From Fistulifera solaris (Eukaryota > Bacillariophyta > Bacillariophyceae > Naviculales > Stauroneidaceae): a stretch of 64,000 bases of DNA. Positions 20,794-31,014 of the stretch are shown here, piece by piece. Below the pieces are notes generated by a model. That model made no database searches, had not been told where the DNA came from, and saw nothing but the letters and a program-made list of their open reading frames with translations. The stretch covers positions 620,001 to 684,000 of the forward strand of contig AP026129.1 in NCBI GenBank assembly GCA_030295235.1, in the 5' to 3' direction. The position numbers and the translations under genes were made by a program. The number at the start of each line of letters is the position of its first letter. Within the stretch, counting starts at the first letter, position 1.

Positions 20794-22595
20794 CTATTCC
20801 GAAAACCAGATATTACAAATGCTCACGTAGATTGAGTAGAGTATTGATGAGAAAGTAATCAAGAGGAAAACAGACCCTCCAACAACGGACTTTTGCGAAT
20901 CAGTGCCAAGTGAAATCAGATCTTCCTTGTAGTGGGGAAGAAATCCAACAAACGCTATTGCACCGACTTGGGATGCTGTGGTGAGATAAGTAAGGTTTAT
21001 CATGCCTTGTAGCCTGCCATCCTGAAGCGCATTCTTTGATACATCCCATATGCGCAATAGCACCGTACTTAAAGCTGATGAGAGTGTTAGAGCGCTGTTG
21101 TTTACGGTGGTAAACATGGCGTATGACGCCCCTCAGACCCCGACGGACAAAGATTCACCATCATGATCGTGGTAGGAAGAAATTGGATGCCCGAAATAAA
21201 CTCGGCAAATGCATCATCCCCCAGAGCGAAAAAGAAGTTCGAAATACCGAAAGTGATGCCTTTGATCAAAAGGATTTGCAGCAGACTGAAGAAACCATTC
21301 ATCAACGTTGTTACAATATAGACATTTCTCCACGACCAGGTGATAAAGAAATATTTGTAACAAATGATCCCAAGATAGAGTAGCACAAGCGTCACAATCA
21401 GTATCATATTGAGCTGACATGTCGTGAAATGCAGCGTCGACACAAGAAACTCCCTCCAAGCAGCGTTCCCGACTTGCATCACGTTATAGATGTACACGAA
21501 GGCCATGGGCTGCCACGCGGCTCGGCTGCAGACCGTGTTCCAAATTTCCTGACATTGGTTGCGCGTGGATGGAGGCGGGGTCTTGGTATCTTCGTATAGC
21601 AAGTAGACTAACGGGAGGATGCACAGCGGCAGGATGGACAGCAAAAGAATGACATAGTAGGGTCCCGCATAGCTGTACAAAACAGTTGACAGGGGAGCCG
21701 CCATCATCATACCAAAAAACCGATACGAATAGCAGGATGACTGAATCGATCCTCTCGATGACTCAGGCTCTAGTTTGGCCTTTTCTGCAACAATGCTGTC
21801 GCCCATGACATCTTACATCGAGGCGAGACGTGAGATCGTAATCCGTAGGAGCTTGTACTCGACAACGAAAAACACATACCTGCTACCCAAAAGCCCATTC
21901 CGAAACCGAACAAACAAATTGAAAAGAACCCAATAGATGGAGCGTCCTCTGGAATTCTATCGCTATCTTCCTCAATGATCTCCGAATCTGCCTTGAAGCA
22001 TCCAGCACCACGAGATTCAATGCTTAGATTCGAGTTCGCCATAAGGAAAAAGAGCGAAAGACTAGCCAGCAGCCAACCAAAGAACATGTACGGTTTGCGT
22101 CGGTAGCCCATGATAGGTAGATTGTCACTCATAAAGCCGAACAATAGCTTGAACGTTGCCGGTAACGAACGAATCCCTGATATTGATGTTTGTTGCGCTG
22201 GAGTCGCTCCCAAATCCAAGGGGAAGACATTGACAAGGGGGAGAAGAGAGACCCTGTAAAAGTCCCACTAACAAATAGCACATGGGCACAGCAATATTTT
22301 CAGGGCGGAGGAGTTGACAGCTGCGCGGCAAATGTGGAGGAAATAAAAAGTCTTCTAGTTGCTGCTTCCAGTCTTCCGTATGAAATTCATCTTCCAGGAC
22401 ATCTGATAGAGGCAACTTCGACGAAGGAGCGAAATGACCATCGCCGTCTGCGTTACTTGTCAGCGGCAGCATCTCCATCTGACTTCCATCCGGATCTCTG
22501 GATAACTTCTCGACGTTTATATCGCTGTAATCCTCGCTGGATGAATCATCATGATATTGTCGATGTCTTATGGAGAAACGCGCTGGTGGGTCCAT
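20794..22595 (-). CDS. Folate-biopterin transporter (BT1/FBT family), frame broken twice
   Basis: Exons 22595-21880 and 21811-20794 (intron 21812-21879, 68 nt), about 577 residues once two single-base breaks are allowed for. An acidic N-terminal tail of about 100 residues precedes some 12 membrane spans. Family motifs: GLLQGLSSP with LGATPAQQ in spans 1-2, GYRRKPYMFFGW after span 3, and DVMGDSIVAEKAKLEP across the intron junction, matching the DVxxDALVVE motif of BT1 transporters. Breaks: one extra base in the G5 run at 22237-22241 and one missing in the C4 run at 21129-21132; correcting both restores family sequence on each side. Probable role is import of folate, biopterin or related solutes, possibly across the plastid or plasma membrane. 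The start is the first in-frame ATG, just beside a GGTACC site. Confidence 0.83.
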
Positions 22596-23241
22596 GGTAC
22601 CAGTAACAAGTCGCAAGCAATCGGCTTCGAATTACTCCGTATTATGAAAAGAACAACGGAACTGTCATTGTCATCGCCATATCGGAAAAGCATCGCCAAG
22701 CAGTTTTCTTTGTTGTGCGCGACTATCAAAGTTAAAGTTCAAGTGCAGGAGGGAATCTGGAATTTGAAACAAAGCATCTGCCGAAAAAATGGCGTTATCC
22801 TCTCCGTCGGTCATCGGCATCGCCTATTAGCGACATTTGGCCAAATTTAGCCGTAGCCGTTGCTAAAGAGGATACTAGCTCCGTAGTGGAAGGCATACGA
22901 AATTATCCTAACCAGTACTTAAACCTACTTTATAGATAAGGATTAGTCGACTGGTTGTTCTGCTGAGAAAGGGACATCTTCATTAGCTATTGTTGGCTCG
23001 ACTAGGTAACGGCGGCAAGTTAGATTGATGGTGAGGTGTATGCCGCTGCCTACTATGTAGGCTTCCAACATCAATCACAGCTGTCCCTTTTTCTTACAAA
23101 ATCAACTCTATAACTAAGTCCTACAACAAGGAAAATCACTACGTGTTGTGAGGCAAGTAGCTCAGAGGCTTCCCTAGTTATACATGATGCGGCTAAGTTG
23201 AATATGAATAATCAGTAGAGCATCACGGAATAGCACTACGT
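22596..23241. other. Intergenic region with an inverted-repeat element
   Basis: About 650 bp upstream of the transporter gene and downstream of the Cys-rich secreted protein gene. It contains an ATTACTCCGTATTATG motif at 22631-22646 and the 129-bp inverted-repeat element at 22966-23094. No gene is seen. Confidence 0.5.
22966..23094. repeat. 129-bp nested inverted-repeat element (MITE-like or structured RNA)
   Basis: The ends AGAAAGGGACA (22966-22976) and TGTCCCTTTTTCT (23082-23094) are inverted copies with a 2-base length difference. Nested inside are TGTTGG (22991) with CCAACA (23065), and GGCGGCA (23011) with TGCCGCT (23041). GATTGATG (23023) can pair with CATCAATC (23069) as an alternative. 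No coding content and no clear target-site duplication. Either a small non-autonomous DNA transposon relic or a transcribed hairpin. Confidence 0.45.
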
Positions 23242-23964
23242 CTATTGCGTGCCCTTTACGCGTCGCTTGCGTCCCAGACCTCCGCGACGATTGTTCTCGG
23301 TGTACATCTTGTTCGTGTCCTTCACTACTTTGGGCATCGTTTTCTTGGGAGGCGTTCCTCCGGTCGAGGGATTCGATCCGCCGAAGTTGTTATCTGGAGC
23401 CCCTCCTCCCGTATTGCCCCCCGAATTGCCGCCGCTGCTACCTTTTCCGCATCCGCAAGGATCTTTGAAGTAATTTTGCATGGGCCGGCACATGCGGTCC
23501 TCAAAGTTCCCGTTGCGTGCCCACCAATAGAGTTCCTTGCAGGTATTGACATTCGGGAAATTGAGAACTGCAACAAGCGTTTTATCTAGCGAGGGATATG
23601 ATCCATCAAGACAAAGGTCGCATTTGGAGTAGGATCCTCGCGGATAATTGATTGCCGGGGAAGCCGCAGGCAATTGAGCGATCACCGTAGGTGTGTGTGA
23701 TGGGTTGCAACAATGATCGTACCAGCGTCCTTTAAGCTGGCGGCAAGCAGCATTTCCCTGCTTGATGCTATTTGTTGGATCTGCCATGTCAATGATCAGT
23801 TTTTGACAAGTGTAACCATTGTTGTCTACGGCGAGGTTCGCGCGTCCAGACAGGGCGGGTCCACAGGAGTCACATAGGCAGCAGAGTCCGATCGTCTCAT
23901 CCGCGGCCGCAAGTGCCGCCAGCGACAAGATCAATGTTGTTAATAAGCCTAAGGAGGTTTTCAT
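23242..23964 (-). CDS. Secreted cysteine-rich protein with two internal repeats
   Basis: 240 residues from the ATG at 23964. A clear signal peptide (MKTSLGLLTTLILSLAALAAA) is followed by two related Cys-rich modules of about 60 residues. The first starts LCCLCDSCGPALSG and ends GRWYDHCCNP; the second starts SKCDLCLDGSYPSLD and ends KDPCGCGKG. Each has a CxLCD-type start, a central TC(Q/K)(K/E)L motif and a C-terminal Cys pair. A Gly/Asn/Ser-rich linker and a basic tail (RRGGLGRKRRVKGTQ) follow. The paired cysteines imply disulfide-bonded extracellular or cell-wall domains; the basic tail could bind silica or polysaccharide. Family known to me only as recurring diatom secreted proteins; function unassigned. 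GC-rich compared with the surrounding DNA. Confidence 0.72.
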   Translation of the reverse strand: MKTSLGLLTTLILSLAALAAADETIGLCCLCDSCGPALSGRANLAVDNNGYTCQKLIIDMADPTNSIKQGNAACRQLKGRWYDHCCNPSHTPTVIAQLPAASPAINYPRGSYSKCDLCLDGSYPSLDKTLVAVLNFPNVNTCKELYWWARNGNFEDRMCRPMQNYFKDPCGCGKGSSGGNSGGNTGGGAPDNNFGGSNPSTGGTPPKKTMPKVVKDTNKMYTENNRRGGLGRKRRVKGTQ

Positions 23965-25576
23965 TTTAGTTGAGATTGCAATCAATAGAAGAAGCGATGG
24001 TATTAATGATAAAGGTCACAAGTGGTTCCAAAAGAATGGCAAAACTGAACTGTGAAGCACTCCGGACGTTTTCGAAATTGATCAGGTGCATCCGCCTCCG
24101 CGCGAGCCGGGCGTCACCTCAAAGCCCTCAGGAGAGACTACATGAACTCAGATAGTTCGACACGGATCAGAGCATGTTGCTGAACTAGAAAATTCGTCGA
24201 ACAAAAGCGGAGAGGTACACTTTTCAGCTTAGGAAATTTTATCAGTTTCCCGGCGTTTTGCCGCCACATCATGATGTACTATTTAGGGCTTCTTTTGAAA
24301 AAGGATTTCTCGTAAGTAAGGAATGCCACCGTTGGTCGCAATGACTTAGAAAATTCCTTGGAACATCAATATCCTTAACACTGTAGAACAGAATTTTCCA
24401 TTGACAAACCGGTTCTTGGTTTCTAAATATTTGAAAAGCCAAATTTTTCGAGTAATGATACATAGGAGGCATTGGCATTTGGCATGTGCATCCTTTTTCT
24501 CCTCCCCCTTCAGTACCTGGTACTCCACTCGGTAACTTTCTCCATCGGAGACCGATATGAGGCAAAGACTCGGCATTCATTCGCCCCATCAATTGTCGAT
24601 GCACTTCCAAGCGTGCAAAATCGCAAGCTATTGTATATCTTATCTAGCTTCTAGTTGACTTGCTAGTTAGGAGTTTGTTTCTTATACATCCAAGCTGGAC
24701 GAATCCGGCACCTTGATGTGAAATTTTCCATGGTAAAACGCGATCACTTATGTAAAGTAAACATTCAAAATTCTAAGAAACCTCAGTTGACGTAGAAGTG
24801 GACACTCCCAAATCACCATCCCAATGGTTCTTCCAAGCAACCTAGCTAGACCCTCTTCAACCACCCCGTGAGCTAAATTTGTCTCAATCACGTTGAGAAT
24901 CAAGCAGCGTTTGCGCTGCCCACCTCGATGCTCTACGTCAAAACTCCGTTATACTGGCGTAGCGTTCTCTTCTATATTTGCTAGAAAGCCACACTGAAAT
25001 TCGATAAAGCAAGATATTTCGTATTCTTGTACTTGTAGCTAATTGTAACAGTCAACGACATCTTCCGGGACTGGATTGTTTGAGATGGAAGAAATTAGAA
25101 AATACCAGCGCACTGCATTGAATACAAATGTTTTATTGTATCGTTCACGTTCAGCAAGAACCGATAAAATTCAGGTCATCAAAGGGAATATTAGAAGCTA
25201 AAACACAGATTAATTTATTCGTCCAGAGCAATACTATCGACAACAGTTTCCAGGACTGAATTTGTTTGAGTCATGAAATCAAAAGCCAAGTCTACAGTAG
25301 ACTGGACAGTCAATATCGCAGCGTTACGGCTTGATGACGTCCGTCATTTCTTTCCAAATTATTTTTCAATTGCGAATTGGGAACCGCAGATTTTACTACC
25401 GCTACGAGACCGTCGGAAGGATGATGAACATTGGAAATTGGAATGGAGAAGAAGAAAAATCTTCATTAACACGTAGCCGAGCGGACGAGGAAAGTTGTTG
25501 CTGTATGAAGTATAAGAAAAGTTTTGAATCAATCATTGAACGGAGAGCAACGTAGACAGGTATACCCATCGTTGAA
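23965..25576. other. Gene-poor intergenic stretch
   Basis: About 1.6 kb between divergent genes. Short open frames on both strands (for example 24269-24610 minus, 25273-25476 plus) carry no recognisable domain. The only named element is AGTACCTGGTACT at 24512-24524. No RNA gene was recognised. Confidence 0.45.
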
Positions 25577-26926
25577 ATGAATTCTACTGCCAAGCGAATT
25601 CTCGCGTCGTCAAATCGAGCCAATGGACGCGTGCTCTGTCGTAGTCGCTTAAATAATGTACATCGCTGCAATTTGCTGCAGCAGCAAAGATCTCTAGCTT
25701 CTTCGGTTGGATTGAGCGTCCCCGAAGGTTTCAAAGACACTGTAAAGAAGACAATACTCGATCATGCTTTGCGCGAAGACTCCCGGTTGTGGCAAAGCAC
25801 AGGTGACGACCCTCTCGATGACTTGGATTTAGAGTTTGAAACAACTCGCTACTGGCCTAGCCTTCCTCCTGGCGTAGAAACCATCGATCCCATTGCGATT
25901 TCATCAAAAGAAATCGTCAAATTGGTTGAATCGATTCGTGATGACATGCTCAACACAGAACATCCGGTCTTACAGAAAGCTGCGACTTACTTTTTTCAGT
26001 CGGCTGCGGATGGCGGGAAAAAAGTTCGTCCCATGCTTGTGCTGTTACTTTCCCGAGCTCTTTCTGATCACATCGCTACCGCGCATCAACCGGTCACGTC
26101 TTCGTCGCTACTACCACCCGCACTCGAATGGCAGCGTCCCGAACTTCCCGACCTCAATCGCCGTTTGGCGGAGGTGACGGAAATCTTCCACACCGCCAGT
26201 TTACTACACGACGATGTACTCGATGATGCTGATCAGCGCCGGAATCTGCCAGCTCTGCACACGCAATTTGGCGCTAAAATTGCGGTTCTTGCTGGTGATT
26301 TTCTCCTCGCTAAAGCATGTGTTACTTTGGCGAAAATGGGGGACTTACGAACCGTTCAAGCAATGTCCACTGTGTTAGAGCATCTCGTGTTGGGCGAAGT
26401 GATGCAGATCCGTGGACCAAAAGCTGATGGACAAAAGAGCCGTTTGCGAGTCTACCTCAAGAAAAACTTTTACAAAACTGCCAGCCTCATGGCTCTGTCT
26501 TGCAAAAGCGTCGGCTTTTTGGGCGAGTATCCAGACGAACTCATCGATGTAGCATATCGGTTCGGGAAACATGCCGGAATGGCATTCCAACTGGTCGATG
26601 ATGCTCTAGACTATGAAGGCACTGCGCAGCACTTGGGCAAACCGTCCATGGCTGATTTACGCTCTGGATTGGCAACTGCTCCTGTATTATTTGCTGCTCA
26701 GGAACATACCGAATTAATACCCATGATCGATCGCAAATTTAAAGGGAACGGCGATGTAGAACGTGCCATTGAAATAGTTTTTCGGTCCGACGGGATTGAG
26801 AGGACCAAGGAATTGGCTATCCTTCACGCGGAACGCGCTATGGATGCTCTGCTCGAATTGAATCCTTCTCCAAGTCGGGATGCATTGATCCAACTAGCAT
26901 ATCGCGTTGTTGCAAGAACAAGATAA
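25577..26926 (+). CDS. Mitochondrial polyprenyl diphosphate synthase (ubiquinone side chain, COQ1-type)
   Basis: 449 residues, single exon, from the ATG at 25577. The first 45 residues are basic and Ser/Arg-rich, a probable mitochondrial presequence. All prenyltransferase landmarks are present: GGKKVRP (146-152), the first Asp-rich motif in LLHDDVLDDADQRR (DDVLD at 212-216), GDFLLAKA (240-247) and the second Asp-rich motif in FQLVDDALDYEG (341-345), which bind diphosphate through magnesium. The enzyme adds isopentenyl diphosphate to an allylic starter to make the long tail of ubiquinone; chain length (solanesyl versus decaprenyl) cannot be read by eye. A plastoquinone-pathway role is possible if targeting is plastidial, but no signal peptide is seen. 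Confidence 0.92.
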   Translation: MNSTAKRILASSNRANGRVLCRSRLNNVHRCNLLQQQRSLASSVGLSVPEGFKDTVKKTILDHALREDSRLWQSTGDDPLDDLDLEFETTRYWPSLPPGVETIDPIAISSKEIVKLVESIRDDMLNTEHPVLQKAATYFFQSAADGGKKVRPMLVLLLSRALSDHIATAHQPVTSSSLLPPALEWQRPELPDLNRRLAEVTEIFHTASLLHDDVLDDADQRRNLPALHTQFGAKIAVLAGDFLLAKACVTLAKMGDLRTVQAMSTVLEHLVLGEVMQIRGPKADGQKSRLRVYLKKNFYKTASLMALSCKSVGFLGEYPDELIDVAYRFGKHAGMAFQLVDDALDYEGTAQHLGKPSMADLRSGLATAPVLFAAQEHTELIPMIDRKFKGNGDVERAIEIVFRSDGIERTKELAILHAERAMDALLELNPSPSRDALIQLAYRVVARTR

Positions 26927-27053
26927 AATAATACAATGACAATAATTTTTAGTCATGACTAGTACAATTGTGGCTGTGAGGCCAACGTCCAGCAATTCTA
27001 AGTTCGACTTCCATCAAAACGCTTCAATATTGGCTATCATGGCAAGGCGTCGA

Positions 27054-28842
27054 TTAGAATGGAAGTCCAAGTTTATGCGGTTGAATCAATTCATCAATAA
27101 TAACTTTCGACATATCTTGGAGCTCTGCTTCGACGACAGTTTTGGGAACCCCTGGCTGCCCTCGTGCCTCGATGTAGTATTTAAACTTGGGTTCCGTGCC
27201 ACTTGCACGGAATTGCGCGACGCAACCATTGTCGAATCGAAGGGTAAGCATCGGCGACGACTTCGAAGTAGGCAGAGTTGGTTGACGATCAGTTGTCGTT
27301 GAATCATAAGCTGGAACTCCCAGATAACGAATGGATGATATGGCGTACGGCCCAACCGCTTTTAAGTCCGACCAAGAACTGCCGCCGTATTTCTCCATTT
27401 GCTTCATTATTTGTAAGCTAACACTAGTATCCTTTATGAAGAAGTATCCATTGTTTGATACGAATTCACCGTATGTGTCATGGAGAGATTGCAACTGGTT
27501 CTGTAGTGTTTTGCCCTGTTTGTATACGTAACAGGCAAGTTCGGCCATGGCAAGTAAAGCGGATATTCCGTCCTTATCAAAAACAATTCCGCCACAGCAG
27601 TAACCAATGGCTTCTTCATACGCAAAAAGAGATCTGTAACCTTCCTTTTCTTGCAGCTCTTGGGCACGGCTGCCTATCCATTTGAAGCCAGTCAATGTTT
27701 CCTCGAATTTGAATCCTTCCACTCGAGCCATTTCTAGTAAAAATTTGGACGATACGGTGCTCGCGCACATTGCAATCTTTTGATCCTTGTTGTTGTACCA
27801 CATCCACCATCCCAGTAAGCTGCCAATTTCATCCCCCTTAAATGTTTTCCATTTTCCGTCGGAAAATTCGGCAACAGCCAGCCGGTCTGCATCGGGATCG
27901 TTCGCGAGTACTATTTGGCAATTGTTCTTTTGTGCAAACTCCTGTGCCAAATCCAGCGCACCCTTTTCTTCTGGATTGGGAAACTGGACGGTTGGAAAAC
28001 TTGCATCTGGTTCTTGTTGAGAAATAACACTTTCAAAAAGAGGGAAACCAAATGTCGCGAACGCACGAACCGCGAAGCGATGCCCGACGCCGTGCATGGC
28101 CGTATAACAAAATTTCGGAACTGGATTGGCCTGTTTTGTGTTTAAACATGAATCGTGTAATGTTTGAAAATATGCATCTATCATTTCTTTCGTTTTCGAG
28201 GGGTCAGAGAGACCATAACACGGATCGTCATGTTGCTTCATTTTTAACATGTTCGCATAGTCAGTCCACGGCGTCAAGTTTTCCAGGATGGATGCCGCTA
28301 TGCTTTGATCCACAGGTGAACGAATTTGGCACGCATTATTCCAATAAACTTTGTAGCCCGCGTCTTGCTTCGGATTGTGCGAGGCAGTTATCATAATACC
28401 AACGTCAGCAGAAGATAGTGTCATACTAAACGGCACCAGTGGTGTTGCTACGTATCCATCCAAGAGCAAGCAGTCCCAGCCTGCGTGCTCAAATACAAGC
28501 GCTGAATAAACGGCAAACATCCGTGACGAAAGCTTCCAGTGTTGTTCTTCACGATGATCATAGCCGATGACGACGCGTAGCTTGTTCTTTCGATCCAAAA
28601 ATTCTTTTTTCACAGTACCGCACAATCCCTTGAGCGGCCTGTATTACGACTAAATCATTCATAGAGCACGGACCTGGCTGCATGGCGGCACGCAAACCTG
28701 CAGTTCCAAACGAAATGCGATCTCCGCCGAACAGCTTGCAGATCATCTTCGTGTCATCGGCATGATCTTTTACATACTGGGAGGTGACGGGGTTCGGATC
28801 TTGACTTGCCCATTGGAGGGCTTTTTCATGTAATTCATTCAT
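27054..28842 (-). CDS. Phosphoglucomutase/phosphopentomutase (PGM2-type), frame broken once
   Basis: Start ATG at 28842, stop at 27054, about 595 residues after allowing one extra base in the T6 run at 28605-28610, where YCEK must continue as EFLDRKNKLRVVIGYDHR. Alpha-D-phosphohexomutase features: ISFGTAGLRAAM near residue 45; the phosphoserine loop ITASHNPKQDAGYKVYW; the metal-binding loop NDPDADRLAVAE; the sugar-binding GDEIGSLLGW and the EEAIGY segment; and the phosphate-binding FRASGTEPKFKYY near the end. The branch with FGTAGLR and NPKQDAGYKVYW is PGM2-like, which handles ribose-1-phosphate and glucose-1-phosphate. No presequence, so probably cytosolic. It converges on the prenyl synthase gene with 127 bp between. 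Confidence 0.9.
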
Positions 28843-29558
28843 CTGATGATCTTAATGTCTTTGCTTTCAAATGAAGAGCAGTTGTAACTTTGTCTTGCAT
28901 GTTCTGAAATTGGACCGAATGATGTTAACGTTCTTGTGACACGCGACGAGAACGTTGAACTCTCTGTCCCGTATATCACACTTTTGCCTAACGAAACACG
29001 GATTGAACGTCACATTGAACCAATCTTTGTCTGCAGTCGTGATTGCCGGTACGATGAAGTGGCAACATAGTAGTGACGTGTTTGTCTTTTCGCGGGCATA
29101 ATCCGTTGCAATTGCATCATTGGAAGAACGAGAGGAGCGAAACGTGTTGTTTCGTTGTCTTGTCCACAGTCAATGTCTGTCGGTTGCAAGCGGTATTGTT
29201 TTTCATTCAATTGAGGAAGGCAAGCTCCTAAATAAAATAATTGATCATTCCACTTTACGTCATAGTTCAATCACGATACGACACGCATCCACGTAGGTGT
29301 CCATCGAATGGCACTGACGTCTGTCATCCGGACACTTCTGCTCATACGTATGTGCGGCGGAGCAAAAACTGTACTGTTCAACACGTAGAGATCCACGATT
29401 TTTACTGGTGAAGACGACGAACCACTCAAACATCAAACGACGATCGCGTTGTGAAAACGCCCACGCTTCTCGTTGCGTTACAACCACTTTTTGTTGCCTT
29501 TCTTTTTACAGAGCACTCGATTCAGCAATTACACCATAATAAAACAATAATCTGTAAA
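28843..29558. other. Divergent intergenic region
   Basis: About 716 bp between the phosphoglucomutase start and the ClpS start, expected to hold both promoters. Open frames at 29010-29270 and 29260-29487 (minus) have no recognisable content. No specific site identified. Confidence 0.4.
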
Positions 29559-30014
29559 ATGTTGGCACGATCTGTCCTTGTCCTTCTGGCCCTATTTTGC
29601 GGCGTCGTCAATTGCTTTACTGTTGCTCCTAAACCAGTTGCAGCTGTACGATGCTCGACGACCACACCGCTTTTCATGTCCACCGCTACTGTGGAAAAGG
29701 TTGGAACAGGTCCAGCCGTTTTGGATCGACCAACGGTGAAAGAAGCTCCCGTAGAAGAGCGCCGGCGAATGGGAAGTGAAGCCTGGGAAGTTCGAATCTA
29801 CAACGACCGCATGAATACAAGAGAGCATGTCGCCCGTGCTCTGGTGCAAGTAACCGGAATGTCAGAAATGGGTGCTTACCAAACCATGATGCAGGCACAC
29901 CAAAATGGAATTGCCGTAGTCGGTCGATGGGTGTACGAAATTGCGGAAATGTATCACGATGCTTTGAAGAAGAACGGTATCGTATGCGATATTGTCCCTG
30001 TCGAGGAAGAGTAG
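29559..30014 (+). CDS. clpS: Plastid ClpS, N-end-rule adaptor of the Clp protease
   Basis: 151 residues from the ATG at 29559, which is preferred because it opens directly on a signal peptide (MLARSVLVLLALFCGVVNC) ending before F20, the plastid-import motif. The transit-like stretch runs to about residue 65. The ClpS domain occupies about 75-150: WEVRIYNDRMNTREHVARAL, MGAYQTMMQAHQNGIAVVGRW and EIAEMYHDALKKNGI. The N-degron pocket pattern (YND with N-T, M-x-A-H and the hydrophobic set) matches the family, although the usual first residue is Leu or Val. It delivers proteins with destabilising N-termini to ClpC/ClpP in the stroma. Confidence 0.9.
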   Translation: MLARSVLVLLALFCGVVNCFTVAPKPVAAVRCSTTTPLFMSTATVEKVGTGPAVLDRPTVKEAPVEERRRMGSEAWEVRIYNDRMNTREHVARALVQVTGMSEMGAYQTMMQAHQNGIAVVGRWVYEIAEMYHDALKKNGIVCDIVPVEEE

Positions 30015-31014
30015 AGATTCTACCGTTTCGAATCTCTTTTACGCTGTCCAGACGACTTGATCTATATTGTTTCGAAATATATTTAGTTGACTGCTTGTAA
30101 TTATGTTCCGGGTTGTGGAGATAGACGGAGCAGGTGAATAACCGATGTATAACTAAAACACTTTTCCTTCTCTCGCCCTGAATAATTATTCAAAGAATTA
30201 AGACTCTTGCTTTAGGTTTCTTTCGTGTAGATAAAACTTGTTAGAAACAGGCCTGGGGATAAGAACAGTTGATTCGTGTGTGTATAGTAGTCGTTTCCAA
30301 CGAAATTGGCAGAAAAATCGCCAACACAAAGATAAACACTAATTGATCGTGGCATGTTACAAGTACGGTGGTGCTTTCGCCTAGTAAAGAATATAAGGCG
30401 TGCAACCACGACCGTTCTCTTCGGTTCGATTCCTTGTCCAATAAGGTAACATCAACAATATAAATTCCTGGCGGATCAGGGTTGGGAGATGGTATTGACT
30501 GCGCAAGCATCACAACTCTCTCTTTTAAAGTAGCTGTGTCTATAATCTAACTGGGTAATGAGCAAATGCTATCTCTCGAAACCAGTGTCGTCTCATGGAG
30601 GAATCCATTAGACGGCAGCGCTTGATTTGTCAGCTTTGGGCATCACCCAAGCACTTCAGACACTACACGATGAATCTTGAGTATGCCGATCGTAGGGGAC
30701 TTACGGAAACGAACTTTCGAACGCAAAGAACCAGAAATAACACAAGGGGTTCCGATTTCGAACAAAAAGCGCCGAAAATGTGAGGACGAATCAAATACCG
30801 GTTCGTGTCAGAAGCGGTACAGTAGACGTTTTCTTCTTCCACATGGAAGATGAGAACGGTGGGCAAGTTGAGGATGAAGTTTCGTTGCTGTTGTTGATGT
30901 TCATCATATTATTTATGCGCCTTTCAAAAGGTGAATGCACCTTAACTAATTATATTCATTGTTTAGCAACACGGTGTCGAGTCTTGTAATCTTCTCTGCT
31001 GATTTCATACGATT
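30015..31014. other. Intergenic stretch without recognised features
   Basis: One kilobase of A/T-rich sequence. A minus-strand open frame at 30241-30513 and plus-strand frames at 30595-30783 and 30780-30989 have no domain, signal or coding bias I can point to. A tRNA-like GGTTCGATTCC at 30423-30433 lacks a matching stem and is not a tRNA. Confidence 0.45.

Noticed and set aside
24269-24610. 113-residue minus-strand open frame
   Set aside because: No domain, no targeting signal and composition like the surrounding intergenic DNA.
30423-30433. tRNA-like T-loop sequence GGTTCGATTCC
   Set aside because: The flanking five bases do not pair, and no acceptor or anticodon stem fits upstream.
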